Source of the DNA: Branchipolynoe longqiensis
Lineage: Eukaryota > Annelida > Polychaeta > Phyllodocida > Polynoidae
DNA length: 64,000 bases
Direction of reading: 5' to 3'
Assembly (NCBI GenBank): GCA_030323885.1
Contig: CM059192.1
Location: forward strand, 62,675,593 to 62,739,592
The notes beneath the pieces are model-generated. The model searched no databases. It was not told the DNA's origin and was given only the letters and a program-made list of their open reading frames with translations. Numbering within the stretch: the first letter of the stretch is position 1; each line of letters begins with the position of its first letter. Below are positions 9,460 to 20,282 of the stretch, one piece after another. Made by a program: the position numbers and the translations under genes.

Positions 9460-9545
9460 ACGGCGCTGCGCGTCGTATGACGTCCTGCTCTCGCAATAGC
9501 TAAACCAAAAGTGATGAGAGCTCGACCGACGCGACATCCAGTAAT
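9460..9545 (-). repeat. DIRS terminal-repeat fragment
   Basis: GCGCGTCGTATGACGTCCTG, then GAGAGCTCGACC and GCGACATCCAGTA match the right end of the DIRS element (20965-21050) almost base for base. No DIRS coding sequence is attached, so this is a stray or solo terminus. Confidence 0.65.
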
Positions 9546-9873
9546 TTCTATTAATTTCGTTATGCACTGCATGTAGCGGCAAACTGCATAGAATGCAAAC
9601 TCAATGCCCATGCCCATGGGAATTTATTTGGCTCTCGACGCCGTTTTCAGCGCCCAGTCTATAGAGGGGGTGTAATGACGTCACGAGTCAACTTCCGGTG
9701 GCCATATTGGATTACATATGAAAGGCTTGGAAGCACTTACATTGTGTTTATTTACTGATTTGTTGGTTTATTTGCCACTGTTTTGAGCAGTTTTCCCTCA
9801 AAGGCTGGGGGAAAAGGGTTTTTTGATGGAGGGGAAGTATTTGATTAATCATGTAGCCTCATATCTTTGCTAA

Positions 9874-10555
9874 AGCCCCAGTCACACATAGCCGGATGAG
9901 CCCCGGATTTTGAGCCGGACTACCCACGGACCAATGGCCCGGACTGGGTCGGACCGCCACGGATAAAATCACTGTTTTCGTTGATTTTTGCCTCGCAGTC
10001 ACACTTTCCCGGACGAGCCCCGGACCAAAGGCTGGACCGCCCCGGACCACCCCCGGACTGCACCCGGAACGGCCCCGGACGAGCCCGGACTGGGCCGGGC
10101 CGGCCCCTGACTAACCCGGGCGAGGTCAGACCACCCTCGGACTGCCCCGGACCACCCCTGGACTATCCTGGACCACCCCCGGACTATCCCGGCTGTCCGG
10201 GAGTGGTCCGTGGCTAGGCCGGGGGTAGTCCGGGACAGTCCGGGGATGGTCCGGGTCAAACCGTGGCTCAAAATGACCCCGCTCCACCCCGGAGCACCCC
10301 CGGAATAGCCGGATCACCCTCGGACCACCCCCAGACCAGGCCGGATTGAGCCCGGATAGCAAAATCCCCTGGACCGCCTCCGATGTTTTAAACATTTTAA
10401 AACATCCGGGGCCGAGCCCGGACGGCGCCAGACAAGCCACGGATCAGGCTGGTTTGGGGGGTGTCAGCACGGACGACCCACGGATCGCCCAGGACCACCC
10501 CGGATGGCAGTCCGGGGCTCGTCCGGCCCCTGAAACGGGTATGTGTGACTGGGAC
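9874..10555. mobile_element. GTCACAC-ended MITE packed with CCGGACCA-type repeats
   Basis: Left end AGCCCCAGTCACACATAGCCGG and right end (reverse complement) GTCCCAGTCACACATACCCG. The flanks are CTAA (9870-9873) and TTAA (10556-10559), consistent with a TTAA target. The interior is a degenerate mass of CGGACCACCCC/GGACTG words, more than 60% GC. Open frames on both strands here reflect that repeat, not genes. Confidence 0.75.
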
Positions 10556-10559
10556 TTAA

Positions 10560-11561
10560 AGAGCAGTATGTTGACACGTTGGATGCTCTGTCAAAGAATT
10601 AGACAGGTTCAGGCAGTACCCCCTAGGTGGCGCCACATACTTCGGTAGCCCTGACTACAGGCGAACGCCAGCACACGCTTCTCTTCCAATGAGGTATAGT
10701 CTTTTAAAATGGCTTTGGGGTGGTCATGCTAAACCAATCAGAGGGCTTGTTTCATATGATAGACAATTCAAAATGGCTACTGCCTTGGTAGATTGCTGTA
10801 GTATAGAATATCTGACACATTTGAGAGGAATTAAAGGATTTAGAAGCATCTTACAATATATTTCAGTTACACAATGGGAGAGAGTTTGCATATATATATG
10901 AATCCTATGTCTCTTTTAATTTCTAAAGCATTTATTATCATATGAACAGGGAATCCTTGAGCTGGGTTGTCACACTGAGTGATAATATGATATTTTGCCA
11001 TTGACTTTGCACTGGTTATCCCCACCCCACTCACGCCATGCCCATGGCCAGGGCTGTAAGTAAACTATTTCACATTACCTCCCCCCCCCCTACCCCCACT
11101 TTATCTCAAATGAAAAACCACAAAAAAACATAATTTGCAGAAAAACAAACACAATTTGCAGTTGTTATTTGCAATAAATATTCACAAGCTGCACAATATT
11201 TATATGTTTTATTGTATGCAACCAATACTATAAATAGTATAAAATCATTGGTGGTCCATCATCAGGTCTTCAAAATGTATTCTCCTTGAGATGTTCTAAG
11301 AGGTTAGCCACCATTCACAAATTAAAGCCATTGAATCTCATTTTGATAACAAATGGCTAGAATTTACAAGTAGTTGCTTCTCTATCTGTTAGCTTGTCCA
11401 GGTCTGTTTATGTGCTTGGATTCATAGAAATCTGTGAAACATAAACATAAAGGAGTGTCTAGGGTATGCTATTTACAGGAATTGTTGATTACAAATACAA
11501 TCAAATGTCATCAATAGCCTACAAATAATAACCACACTACTTGTACCCTCTCCTCTCTCAG
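10560..11561. other. Non-coding AT-rich stretch
   Basis: No gene recognised. There is a short C-run near 11080-11090. The longest open frame (10689-10901, 70 residues) has no recognisable motif. Confidence 0.4.
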
Positions 11562-11574
11562 TCTATCCTGGAAC

Positions 11575-11988
11575 TAGGTACAAGATTCACCCCGTACTGC
11601 TGCAGTAGGGGTGCAAACCAGCCTTATGTAAAAGCTGGCGAAAAAACGGGTCAAAGAATTGAGAGCCTAATTTAACAATCTAAGAAGCAACATTTATTCT
11701 TTACATCTGTTTTATTATTTACCCGCTACCTTTGAGTTGAAAAGTATAATATAATATCTAGTTTAATAAGATTTAAAAGTGAAATCGGCGGCGTTCTGCG
11801 GCCGCCATCTTGTCTTTTTTGCATTCTCTCCCATTTCACCAACTCTGTGGCTATATACATAATATAGGTAGCCATTTGATACTGGAGCCACATACTGTAG
11901 CCTCACTTCCATATTAATGCTATTTTCCCCCGTATTTATATAAGGCTGGTCTTCACCCGTGTACTACAAGTACCGGGTGAATCTTTTA
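11575..11988. mobile_element. Inverted-repeat element flanked by 13-bp direct repeats
   Basis: Both flanks carry the same 13 bases TCTATCCTGGAAC (11562-11574 and 11989-12001). The ends are inverted copies of about 50 bp (AAGATTCACCC(C/G)GTACT to CCAGCCTTAT(G/A)TAAA). Each arm contains its own palindrome (CACCCCGTACTGCTGCAGTAGGGGTG in the left arm, split here as CACCCC and GGGGTG around a short loop). No coding sequence. Confidence 0.7.
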
Positions 11989-12001
11989 TCTATCCTGGAA
12001 C

Positions 12002-13742
12002 ATGCCAATTATAACAGCAATTAAAACAGATGTCACAAATGTACATGATTTAAAAAAAGATAATTCTCTTGTTTTGTATGGTCCAAATCCTGGTCAAAAC
12101 TATCAAAATAAATAACATATCCTCACAGGTAAAATATGTAACTAGTGTTATAGAACAAGGAAGTTCCCACCTATTGTATTTCCTTGAAATTTAAGGGAAT
12201 CAGATTACTATTCCCAGCTTTTTGGATGACATCATAGAATTTGTCTGAAATTACAGCCTTAGCTATTTTGGAGAACACACTTATTTTTGTAGGCCTATAA
12301 AAACCAGCAGTTTAATTGCATGATTAATCATGTGATCTCCCAAAGTAAAATCAGTATGTACTTATTGCTTTGTGATGATCACCTTGCATTTTCCTTATCC
12401 CTTTGTAGAAATATGCAACTTTCTGGTTAAATTCTAGTTTCATTGTTGTTTGCAGGTTGTAATTGTGTATTGTTATATTGTGCATGTTTGTGATTGCATC
12501 TATGTGAAAGTAAGAAAATAATAGAATCCACTTCCTGACCAAGATAAGTGTTGTTGCATTTATAGTATTTCAGGTGGGTATCTAGGTATTTCACCTCATT
12601 TGAGATTAAGTGTTAGAAAATTATGAATATATTTTGGTGTTTAATATTTCATACAAAAGGATTAGCTAATTTTGTTACCTGATATCATTTGGTATGCCAA
12701 TTTCTCCTCATCGCAGGTTAGGTAGGCTATGGTATCTGACACTGAAATAGACTAGTAAGAAAGATATTTAAAAAGAATTGTAACATGAAGCTTATTACTT
12801 GGTTTAATTTTAAAGCATGTTTCTCCCCTTTTATTGGAGGAGCAGTTACCATAGGCACAAAGCCATCTGGCAATAGGGCCCTAGCAGTATGTCATCTTGG
12901 TTCAGTTTGTTATATTTGAATACTTGTTGTTTTTTAAATACTTTAATAAACTGAGAGAACACACTGTAAGCAGTATTCATGCAATTTCTACACATGTGAA
13001 GTGGGCGAGACTACTCGTCCTGTGACAATTGCGGGCTTGGGCCGATTAGCTCGCATTCTGAAATACGGGCTACTCGCCAAGACAGACCCGCATTTGCCAC
13101 CATTAGCGGGGGCCGGGTTCCTTGCTGTAACGCATTGCTAGGAGACGTCAATTGTGACTTTCCTAGCAACGGTGGAAGGTCGAGGGCTCGGGCTCAGACC
13201 AGATATGCTGACATGGAATCGCTATGAACACAGATAACATTTAGTTTCTTTTATGGCATGCCTAACTAAATAGGCTGACATATGCAATTTGAGGAATACT
13301 GAAATATCATTCATTATACATAGACCTTCCTCTTTAAATATTAACAAAATGGGAAAATTTATGAAAAATAATAAAACAAAGTAGGGCCTGCCGCCATAAA
13401 CAACGCCTGGTGTTGGGGTGTGGTAGGGCTGGTTTGTTATGACAGTGTATATACACCAGCCAGCATATGAGCCAGTCAATGTAAGTATGAGTTGATCAAG
13501 TTTAGTACCTAATGGTTAAATTACCAACAAGTAACCAGTTTAATTAATGTTCGCTTACTGATTTACTGTCCTATTAGAAAACGGTCGATTGTTACAAAGT
13601 TACACTTTCTCACACGTGTCTACAATAGACTTTAGTAGCACATCGCTATTTATTAATCTCTTCTGCTTGTAAGTATGCACGGGGCATTGCATGTGCGTGT
13701 AGAAGTGGTGTTGTATGTTATGCTAGTAAGACAAGTGACTGA
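12002..13742. other. Non-coding DNA with a GC-rich island at 12990-13200
   Basis: Mostly AT-rich, with no frame above 85 codons and no motif. The segment 12990-13200 is GC-richer and contains CTAGGAGAC and TTTCCTAGCAACGG. It could be a remnant of a mobile element or a regulatory island, and there is no further support. Confidence 0.35.
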
Positions 13743-13983
13743 TATATAATTCTGCTAAGACATGCAGCAGAATAGGAATTATTATGGTAAGAAAGAGGCC
13801 ACGAGGGGCCAGCGGCTACTGGATGTCGCGTCGGTTGAGCTTTCGTCATTTTTTGTAGTTTTAATACCGGTGTAACAGTTGTATAGGGCGGTGAACCGTG
13901 ATAGGGTGGGCCACTGGCCCCTCGTGGCCTCTTTCTTACCATAATAATTCCTATTCTGCTGCATGTCTTAGCAGAATTATATA
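13743..13983. repeat. Near-perfect palindrome made of DIRS terminal sequence
   Basis: Two 70-bp arms (13743-13812 and 13914-13983) are inverted copies with about one mismatch, around a 101-bp spacer. Each arm contains GGTAAGAAAGAGGCCACGAG. The inner part (GGATGTCGCGTCGGTTGAG) matches DIRS end sequence at 21005-21050 in reverse. It lies directly against the left end of the DIRS element. Confidence 0.8.
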
Positions 13984-14270
13984 TTATGATGGTAATCAGG
14001 CCACGAGGGCCAGCCGCTATTTTGTGTTGCGACTGTATACTGGAATTGTGTCGGTGTTAAGGTTTTGAGCAAGTACAATTATTTACATGCGATACATTGA
14101 GTGTAATTTCCACACATTGCTGTTGTTTAACACTTTTTATTTTTTATTTATCATATCACAGCTGGCTCTGGAGCCTTTTACACATGTAATCTATACGAGT
14201 TTCAGTCTCAATCTTAGTGACCCTTTGGTCTAAAGTATTGTCCTTTCTAGGATAAATAGTGTACATTGTC

Positions 14271-15055
14271 TTAGTCGTTCTGTTCCCAGATGCTCGGGAT
14301 CAGGTTCGTTACCGGGTATGTGTTGCTGACCGGTCTGTTGTAGAACCTCCTGAAGGTTCCCTCCCCCGACCACCCTGCTGCTAGCAGGATTGTGGCAAGT
14401 GGTACCTGTCTCCTCGCAGCTGCACTTGTTGCGGCGTGTCTGCATGAGTAGGGGGTGTATTCACTCATGTTCACCCCCGCCTCCGCCATTGTGGTCTTCA
14501 CGTACCTCGTCAACGTGTCCTGTGCCGCTTTTACGTGCGGCGGCCTGGTTGTTGCGAACATGGCCGGTGCCACCGCCACTAGGTCGTTCCGGCCTACATA
14601 TGTCCTCAGATGGCCGTACACGCACAGTTCCGGTACCACATATTCCTTGAAGTTCAGTACTAGCGGGTTCTTGCTGGGGTCGTTCGATTTTAGCTTTGTG
14701 GTGTAGGTCAGCATGCATTCACCCTGTCCCCACCTAAAGTCTGTCCATTTCATCAACCCCAGCGCTTGTAGGCGTTGTCCTGTTGCTAGTAGGAACAAGC
14801 ATAACGTTCTCTTGTTCAGCTTTTCTATGCTCAGTTGTTCCGTCGGTCCCCACCCCTGCAGGAAGTCCCAGATCGTCGTGTATTTTGGGCTGGCCGGTTT
14901 TAAGTTGCCTATCCCCTTGAGGAGTCGGTTTACCAAGGGGTGTTCCCCGAATGGCACCCCGCCTACCGTTACGAACGTGGACAGCAGTGACTTAACCGTG
15001 TTTATAGTGTTACCTGCTGCCCCACTTGAGAATAGTGTCTGTAGGTAAGCTATGG
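14271..15055 (-). CDS. DIRS tyrosine recombinase, catalytic domain
   Basis: Catalytic-type motifs are present: LLATGQRLQALGLMKW (first Arg), YTTKLKS (Lys strand), PYSCRHAATSAA (Arg-His box) and AAGWSGEGTFRRFYNRPV (Trp and nucleophile Tyr region). It would integrate the circular DNA product without making target duplications. The N-terminal part of the same protein lies in a different frame at 15010-15378, and a one-base indel near 15060-15075 separates them. Confidence 0.85.
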
Positions 15056-15378
15056 CCCTGTTGTATTGTTGGTCTTGTTGGAACGATTAGTTGCGCCTCA
15101 CAGTGTGCAACCCACCTCTTCAGTACCAACGTGTATTGTCTCTGGGTGGCCGTTGCCCAGGAAGCCGTGAGGGTGTGTGCGGCTGCCCTGTTCATCCCCA
15201 TTGCCTCGAACATGCCGCCTAGAGTGGTGTGATCCTCAGCTGCATGCTGTTCGTCAGGGGAAACCGTTTCCCCTCGTTCCCCTTCAGTGATAGCGTACCT
15301 GGCTTGACCGGGATGGTCCATGATGTTGCGTAGCCCCTCAGTTTGCGGAGTAACGGGTACCAGGGCTGTGTTGGCCAC
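15056..15378 (-). pseudogene. DIRS tyrosine recombinase, N-terminal core-binding region
   Basis: It reads LGGMFEAMGMNRAAAHTLTA, then TQRQYTLVLKRWVAHC, a SAM-like DNA-binding fold as in phage-type integrases, before losing register at PTRPTIQ near 15070. In the downstream frame the protein resumes as YNRAIAYLQTLFSSGAAGNT. The first residues overlap the end of pol, as usual for compact DIRS elements. Confidence 0.7.
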
Positions 15379-16991
15379 TCCGGTGTCACCAGGATGCCCT
15401 TCGGTCGTTCTTGCATAATTTTGTTGATCACCCTCGACAGGCAGCTGAAAGGTGGGAATACATAAGCATTAGCATCTCTCCAGCTCAACGACAGTGCGTC
15501 TGTCCCCCATGCCTGCCTCTCATATTCCCGTGTTACGTATTGTTCTAACTTCCTGTTCTCTCTTGAAGCGAACAGATCCACTATAGGCTTGCCCAACCTG
15601 TGAAATATGTCTCTGACTGTTTTATCGTCTAGCGTCCATTCCCCTGCGTCCGTAAACACCCTCGACGCCCAGTCAGCTTCAGTGTTGTCAATACCCGGGC
15701 AGAATCTAACTGATATCATAATATTATTTTTCTCTGTGATGTCCCATATCTCCTCTGTCTCCTGTTGGCAGGTCTTTGACCTCGCAGATCCCCCCTTTCC
15801 TATGCATGCTACCGTTGTGGTGTTGTCTGCGAACACCCTTACATGTTTGCCCGTCACTTTGCCTGCTAGGTGTTCTAGTGTACGTCTCACTGCTCTTAAT
15901 TCTAGTACGTTAATGTGCATGTTTTCGCTTACTGTTTCGTCCCATTGCTCCCCATAGTGTACCTGGTGTGTCTGACTGTAGTAGCCCCATCCATGTGAGG
16001 ATGCGTCTGTGTAAACGCATACGTCGACTGGTGATGGTTTGTACGCCCTCATTGCCTGTTCTAGGTTGTCTATCCAATATTGAATGCAATCCCTCACTCT
16101 GCGTGTGAGCATGCATCCTTTATCGTAGTCACCGTTAGTATCCCTTAGATTCCAGTTGAGGGCCCTTATCATTGATTTTGACTTTATCCTGGCCCACTTG
16201 TTGCCCTGGTCAGTGGCCACTAGCTTCCCAATTAGTGCTGCCAATGTTTTGATTTTTAGGTTTTTTTGCAATACTTCCCTCGCGAAGTCTATTAGTTCTT
16301 TACACTTCTTCCTGGGGAGGTCTACTCTCATTAGGTTTGTGTTTATTCTGAATCCCAAGAACTGGAGTTCTCGTGTCGGTTGTAGTACCGACTTTTCTTT
16401 ATTTATCGTGAAACCTAAGTTCGTTAGTAGTCCTAGCGTGATTCTCACTGCCTCTCTTACCTCTGTTTCTGTATTACCTATCAAGATTGTATCGTCTATA
16501 TAGAAGCATAGTAGTATATGGTGTCGTGACCTCAGGTGACCCATTACCGCCTTCATGATTTTCGTGAATACCCTGGGTCCCGAGCTTAGTCCGTTTGGGA
16601 GGACTCTGAAGCGGTATCTGGTCCCCCCGTGTATGAACTGCAGTAGGTCTCTGTCTCCTTCCCTGATTTCTATGCTATGGTAGGCTTGGGAAATATCTAT
16701 GCTTGCCAGCCAGGACCCTTGTGTTATTAATTGCATGACCATGTTTAACTGTTCCATTTTGAAATGTCTGTAGACTATAAATTCATTCAATTTTGAAAGG
16801 TTTAGTATGGGTCGGAAGTCTCCATCCTTCTTAGGCCTTAGAAATAGGTGTGAAACAAATGTGCGCTTGGTGTGTTTGGCCTCCTCTATCACCCGCTGCT
16901 CCCGCATTTCTATTATTTTTTCCCCTAAGATTTTATCGTTCCCTTTACTGTCCGAGATCGGTTCTACTGCCTGGCGTGGTAGGTTTGTGAT
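15219..16991 (-). CDS. DIRS reverse transcriptase - RNase H (pol)
   Basis: RT blocks in order: LFLRPKKDGDFRPILNLSKL, SWLASIDISQAYHSIEI (first catalytic Asp), RFRVLPNGLSSGPRVFTK, LLCFYIDDTILIG (YIDD box) and ELQFLGFRI. RNase H follows with VYTDASSHGWGYYS, INVLELRAV, VFADNTTTVA and TEADWASR. Then comes the DIRS-typical IVDLFASRENRKLEQYV and TDALSLSWRDANAYVFPPFS. The 562 residues from 16907 are unbroken. The frame continues upstream through an in-frame TAG at 16992-16994 to at least 17130. Confidence 0.9.
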   Translation of the reverse strand: MTNLPRQAVEPISDSKGNDKILGEKIIEMREQRVIEEAKHTKRTFVSHLFLRPKKDGDFRPILNLSKLNEFIVYRHFKMEQLNMVMQLITQGSWLASIDISQAYHSIEIREGDRDLLQFIHGGTRYRFRVLPNGLSSGPRVFTKIMKAVMGHLRSRHHILLCFYIDDTILIGNTETEVREAVRITLGLLTNLGFTINKEKSVLQPTRELQFLGFRINTNLMRVDLPRKKCKELIDFAREVLQKNLKIKTLAALIGKLVATDQGNKWARIKSKSMIRALNWNLRDTNGDYDKGCMLTRRVRDCIQYWIDNLEQAMRAYKPSPVDVCVYTDASSHGWGYYSQTHQVHYGEQWDETVSENMHINVLELRAVRRTLEHLAGKVTGKHVRVFADNTTTVACIGKGGSARSKTCQQETEEIWDITEKNNIMISVRFCPGIDNTEADWASRVFTDAGEWTLDDKTVRDIFHRLGKPIVDLFASRENRKLEQYVTREYERQAWGTDALSLSWRDANAYVFPPFSCLSRVINKIMQERPKGILVTPEWPTQPWYPLLRKLRGYATSWTIPVKPGTLSLKGNEGKRFPLTNSMQLRITPL

Positions 16992-17140
16992 CTAGATTTT
17001 TATACCTTTCACCATTAGCTTCACCCACGCATTGTCAGTAACAGCCTCCCATTCACGTGCTCTCTCGGTCACGACCCCTGCTTCAAAGTTGTTATGATTT
17101 TTACTCACTTTGTTTACTGCCTTGCTGGCCTCGCTCTGTA
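16992..17140 (-). pseudogene. N-terminal extension of DIRS pol beyond an amber codon
   Basis: In the same frame as pol, upstream of TAG (16992-16994), the sequence reads FEAGVVTERAREWEAVTDNA, then WVKLMVKGIKI. This is the lead-in before the RT core and overlaps the end of gag in another frame. A single nonsense change is the only break seen in pol. Confidence 0.6.
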
Positions 17141-17251
17141 TCCCGCACCTCTGCCACGCCCCCCTCTCTGTGGGCGTGTCTGTCCGCCTCCGCTTTGTCG
17201 GTGGTGGTCCTGCCTGTGGCGTGCGGAATACTGGGCGTGGTTGTGGGGGGG

Positions 17252-18505
17252 TTATTGGGCTGTGCGGCCTCTCCCCTGGCCGCCTCTGTAGTTTCCCTGC
17301 TTGCGTTCAGGTCTTGTGTAATGCCTGCCATTGCCCCTCACTATGGCATTGGCAGTTTTCTGATTTGCCTCCATTGTGGTGACCTGTGCCCCCAGATCTT
17401 CTCCTAGAAGGTACTTAAAGCCCCTGCTTCCCTCCTTTTTTGCTAGAGTTTTGATCTGTGTCTGCAGTGTGGGACGCACATTGTCCCGCCTGAGGCCCAG
17501 AATTGTGTTACTAGTGCGCGCTAGTAGTTTCAAGGTCGTGACCAGTGCCTCAGCCATCTCCTTTTTGGCCAGCGGTCTGCCCGTCTCTATGCCGTCCAGG
17601 GCTTTCGCGAGTGGCCTAGCGGCGAACTGCACGCCCCACTGGGCCGCCGCTAGTGCCGCATCATTGTCCCTTACTCGTTGCTGCACCGTATGTTCGATTT
17701 CCGGGTTCATGCGGGTTTTCTGGAGCACTTCCGCATTCCCCGGCCTTGGCAGCATTGCGTACAACTCCGTCACCTCCGTTTTGGTCATCGGGCTGTTCCA
17801 CAGTGCTGTTATCAACTTGGCTGTGTTGTCTGCCAGGTTGCCGCATTCTGCATCCAGCGGCACCTTCTCGGCCGGTATGAACTGTTCCAGATACGAACAG
17901 CTGTCCTCCGGTGCCCTCCCCACGGTCTCGTTGGGTCCTGGCAAGGCCGGTGTGGGCGTGGCGGCACGCGCTTGTTGTTGTCAGCCCGCCACTGGGGTGG
18001 GCGTTCTGACGCTGTAGGGGGGTGGTGGCGTGCTTACCGGTGCCACCCTCGTCGGTTGTGCATCCCTCCTGGGTGTGGTAAAGGCCGACGGTCTTGGCCT
18101 TAGTACTTGCCCGCCTGTCGGTAGCTCGCCCCGTCCTGCCAGCAGTGGTGGGGAGGAAGCCTGCGAGTCTCCCTGGGACCAGTTTATGGAGTAACCCGCC
18201 CTTCTATTCCGGATCTCCTCCTGGAGTTCCAGCTTTCTCGCCTCCAGTCTTTCCAGCTCTGCGATCGGAGTCGGTACGTAATCCGGTCCTCTCCATTGAT
18301 CTCCGCACGCCGGATCCGGGGACGGGCTGAACGTGTTCGACAGATCCGCCACTACCATTCTCAGACCCCGGTGTAGTCCTCCCACTGGAGGCGGTGTGTA
18401 TGTAGGTGACGTAGCCGCTAGCACTAGCCGCCTCCCGTCATTGTCCGTAAGGTTTACCGTGTCCGGGGACGGTGGGGGTTTGCCTACAGCGGCCGGGTAG
18501 CTCAT
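17252..18505 (-). pseudogene. DIRS gag-like protein, copy A (one in-frame stop)
   Basis: One frame runs from 18505 to the stop at 17252, broken only by TGA at 17981-17983. The N-terminal half is Pro-rich with LERLEARKLELQEEIRNRR, a short coiled coil. The C-terminal half has the DIRS gag signature WNSPMTKTEVTELYAMLPRP, then KTRMNPEIEHTVQQRVRDND, and a Gly/Arg-rich RNA-binding tail (GRHYTRPERKQGNYRGGQGR). It would coat element RNA. A second, truncated copy of the same protein lies at 19455-20282. Confidence 0.8.
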
Positions 18506-18950
18506 CCTGGGTCGGTGTCTCTGCCCCGTTGGCCGTCATCTCTATGTCCGCCTCAGAATTGGTGTCCGATTCGTGTGGTAGTGGTACGTAAAGTGCCTCG
18601 GAAGGGGAATCCACTCTTCTCCTTTCCGCCCGTGCAATGTACTCGGTCAGGATGCTGGCTGACCGTTCGCCTTTCCCATTGCTAAGATAGTCGTTGGAGG
18701 AAGCCGGGGGGGCGTGCGTGATATGTGGTGAGCCATGTTCAAGTGAGCCGTTGGGGATGCTCAGGGTAGGTCGCCCTTTCCCACCGGTTCCTAATTAGAT
18801 TATGGCCTTGTCTCTTCTTCTGGCCGCAACGGTGCCGGTCTGTGAGGCGGGCCACCTGTTGCCCGCACCTCCTGGCCGCAGCCGCTGGGAGCCCCCATGA
18901 CCTGACCCCGGGTCAGTCCGGTGCGGCGTCCTTCCCCCCCCCCCCGGCCC
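18506..18950 (-). other. DIRS copy A 5' leader
   Basis: Upstream of gag on the minus strand. The block around 18800-18910 is homologous to 20440-20525 upstream of gag copy B (shared words GCCACCTGTTG and CATGACCTGACC). It ends at a C-run (about 18937-18950), after which unrelated sequence begins. Confidence 0.55.
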
Positions 18951-19454
18951 ATCATACAACAGTCCCCACAGGACCTCCCCCAGTGGCAAGTGGAAGTATA
19001 TGAGTGGGCCACAGACCAGCATATACCCCCATGGTTGACTGGATGTTCCTCTATTGTTTGGGATTCATGGCTATACAAACACAGTTCTATCATGGGCAGT
19101 TCTGTCCTGTAGCCATGTGTTGTAACTACTGAATTATTTCCTAATATTCACTGTTAATTTACTCACTCCGGTCCCAGCTAAATGTCCTAATAATATTCAG
19201 GAAATTAGATATAATTTGTTGCTTTCTCGTTATGTATTCCAATATGAAAACATCCCAAAACTCAGTGTTCCACAACCATATTTGTGAACCTGCACATTAA
19301 TCCTATGTGAAATTCGACCTTCAAAATTGAACCAAGAGTCAAATTAGGTACTTTAACCACCATAGCCCGAATGAGGTAAGCTCTCCAACCTGACAACATT
19401 GACCGATTGCCATAAGTTGGATTGGTGACTGTTGTGTCTGCCTTTTCCCATGTC
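18951..19454. other. Foreign insert between the two DIRS gag copies
   Basis: AT-rich sequence unlike the GC-rich DIRS DNA on both sides. Its first part (18968-19130) matches 37389-37575 in order: ACCCCCATGGTTGACTGGA, TGTTTGGGATT, CAACACAG-like, and TGTAGCCAT. This is therefore a dispersed repeat of unknown class. The rest (19130-19454) has no recognised feature. Confidence 0.6.
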
Positions 19455-20282
19455 ACTGCTGCTTAGCCTAGCGGCGTACTGCACGCCCCCCTGGGCGGCC
19501 TCCAGAGCCAAGTCATTGTCCCTCACTCGCTGCTGCAGTGTATGCTCTATCTCCGGGTTCATTCGTGTTTTGTGGAGCACTTCCACATTCCCTGGCCTAG
19601 GCAACGTTGTGTACAGTTCGGTGATCTCAGCTTTGGTCATCAGGTTGTTCCAGAACGCGGTTAGCAACTTGGCCATATTGTCTGCCAGGTTGCCTTCTCC
19701 GCTGGTATGAATTGTTCCAAATACGAGCTGTTGTCCTCAGGCGCCCTTCCCGTGACCTCCCGCTGCCCCGGTGCGGTCTGGGTGGGCGTGGCCGAGCGCT
19801 TGTGGTACCGCCACCGGTGTTGGTGTCCTGATGCTATAGGGCGGTGGTGGTGTGGTCATCGGTGTTGCCAGCCTTGCCTGCTGTGCGTCCCGTCTGGGCA
19901 TGGTAAAGGCCGACGGTCTTGGCCTTTGAACTTGGTCGTCCAGTGGTAGATCACCTCCTCCCGCCAGTAGTGGTGGGGAGGACCCCTGCGATTCCCCCTG
20001 GGACCAGTTTATTGAATAGCCTGTCCTCCTGTTACGAATCTCTTCCTGTAGTTCTAGCTTTCGCGCCTCCAGGCGCTCTAGCTCTGCGATCGGAGTGGGC
20101 ACGTAATCGGGCCCCCTCCATTGGTCTCCACAGGCTGGGTCCGGTGGTGGGCTGAATGTATTTGATAGATCCGCTACCACCATCCTGAGTCCCCTGTGAA
20201 AACCTCCCACTGGAGGCGGTGTGTAAGTCGGTGAAGTGGCTGCTAGTACCAGCCTCCTCCCGTTGCTATCCGTTTGTACCAC
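19455..20282 (-). pseudogene. DIRS gag-like protein, truncated copy B
   Basis: The N-terminal half (20282-19737) is about 85% identical by eye to copy A, including LERLEARKLELQEEIRNRR. After a gap of a few codons near 19690-19720 the second half continues (MTKAEITELYTTLPRPGN, RMNPEIEHTLQQRVRDND) and ends at QYAARLSS near 19455, where copy A would go on for another 120 residues. It therefore comes from a second element or a partial duplication. Confidence 0.8.

Larger units (their letters stand above)
13984..18950 (-). mobile_element. DIRS-type YR retrotransposon, copy A
   Basis: The left terminus (ATTATGATGGTAATCAGGCC) is the inverse of the right terminus at about 21045-21072. Reading leftwards are gag (18505-17252), pol with RT and RNase H (to 15219) and tyrosine recombinase (15378-14271), the DIRS order. 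DIRS elements use the recombinase rather than a DDE integrase and have inverted ends instead of normal LTRs. Three small lesions (TGA in gag, TAG in pol, frameshift in the recombinase) disable an otherwise complete set. Confidence 0.85.

Noticed and set aside
9981..10440. Overlapping Pro/Gly/Arg-rich frames on both strands
   Set aside because: They follow the CCGGACCA repeats of the MITE at 9874-10555.
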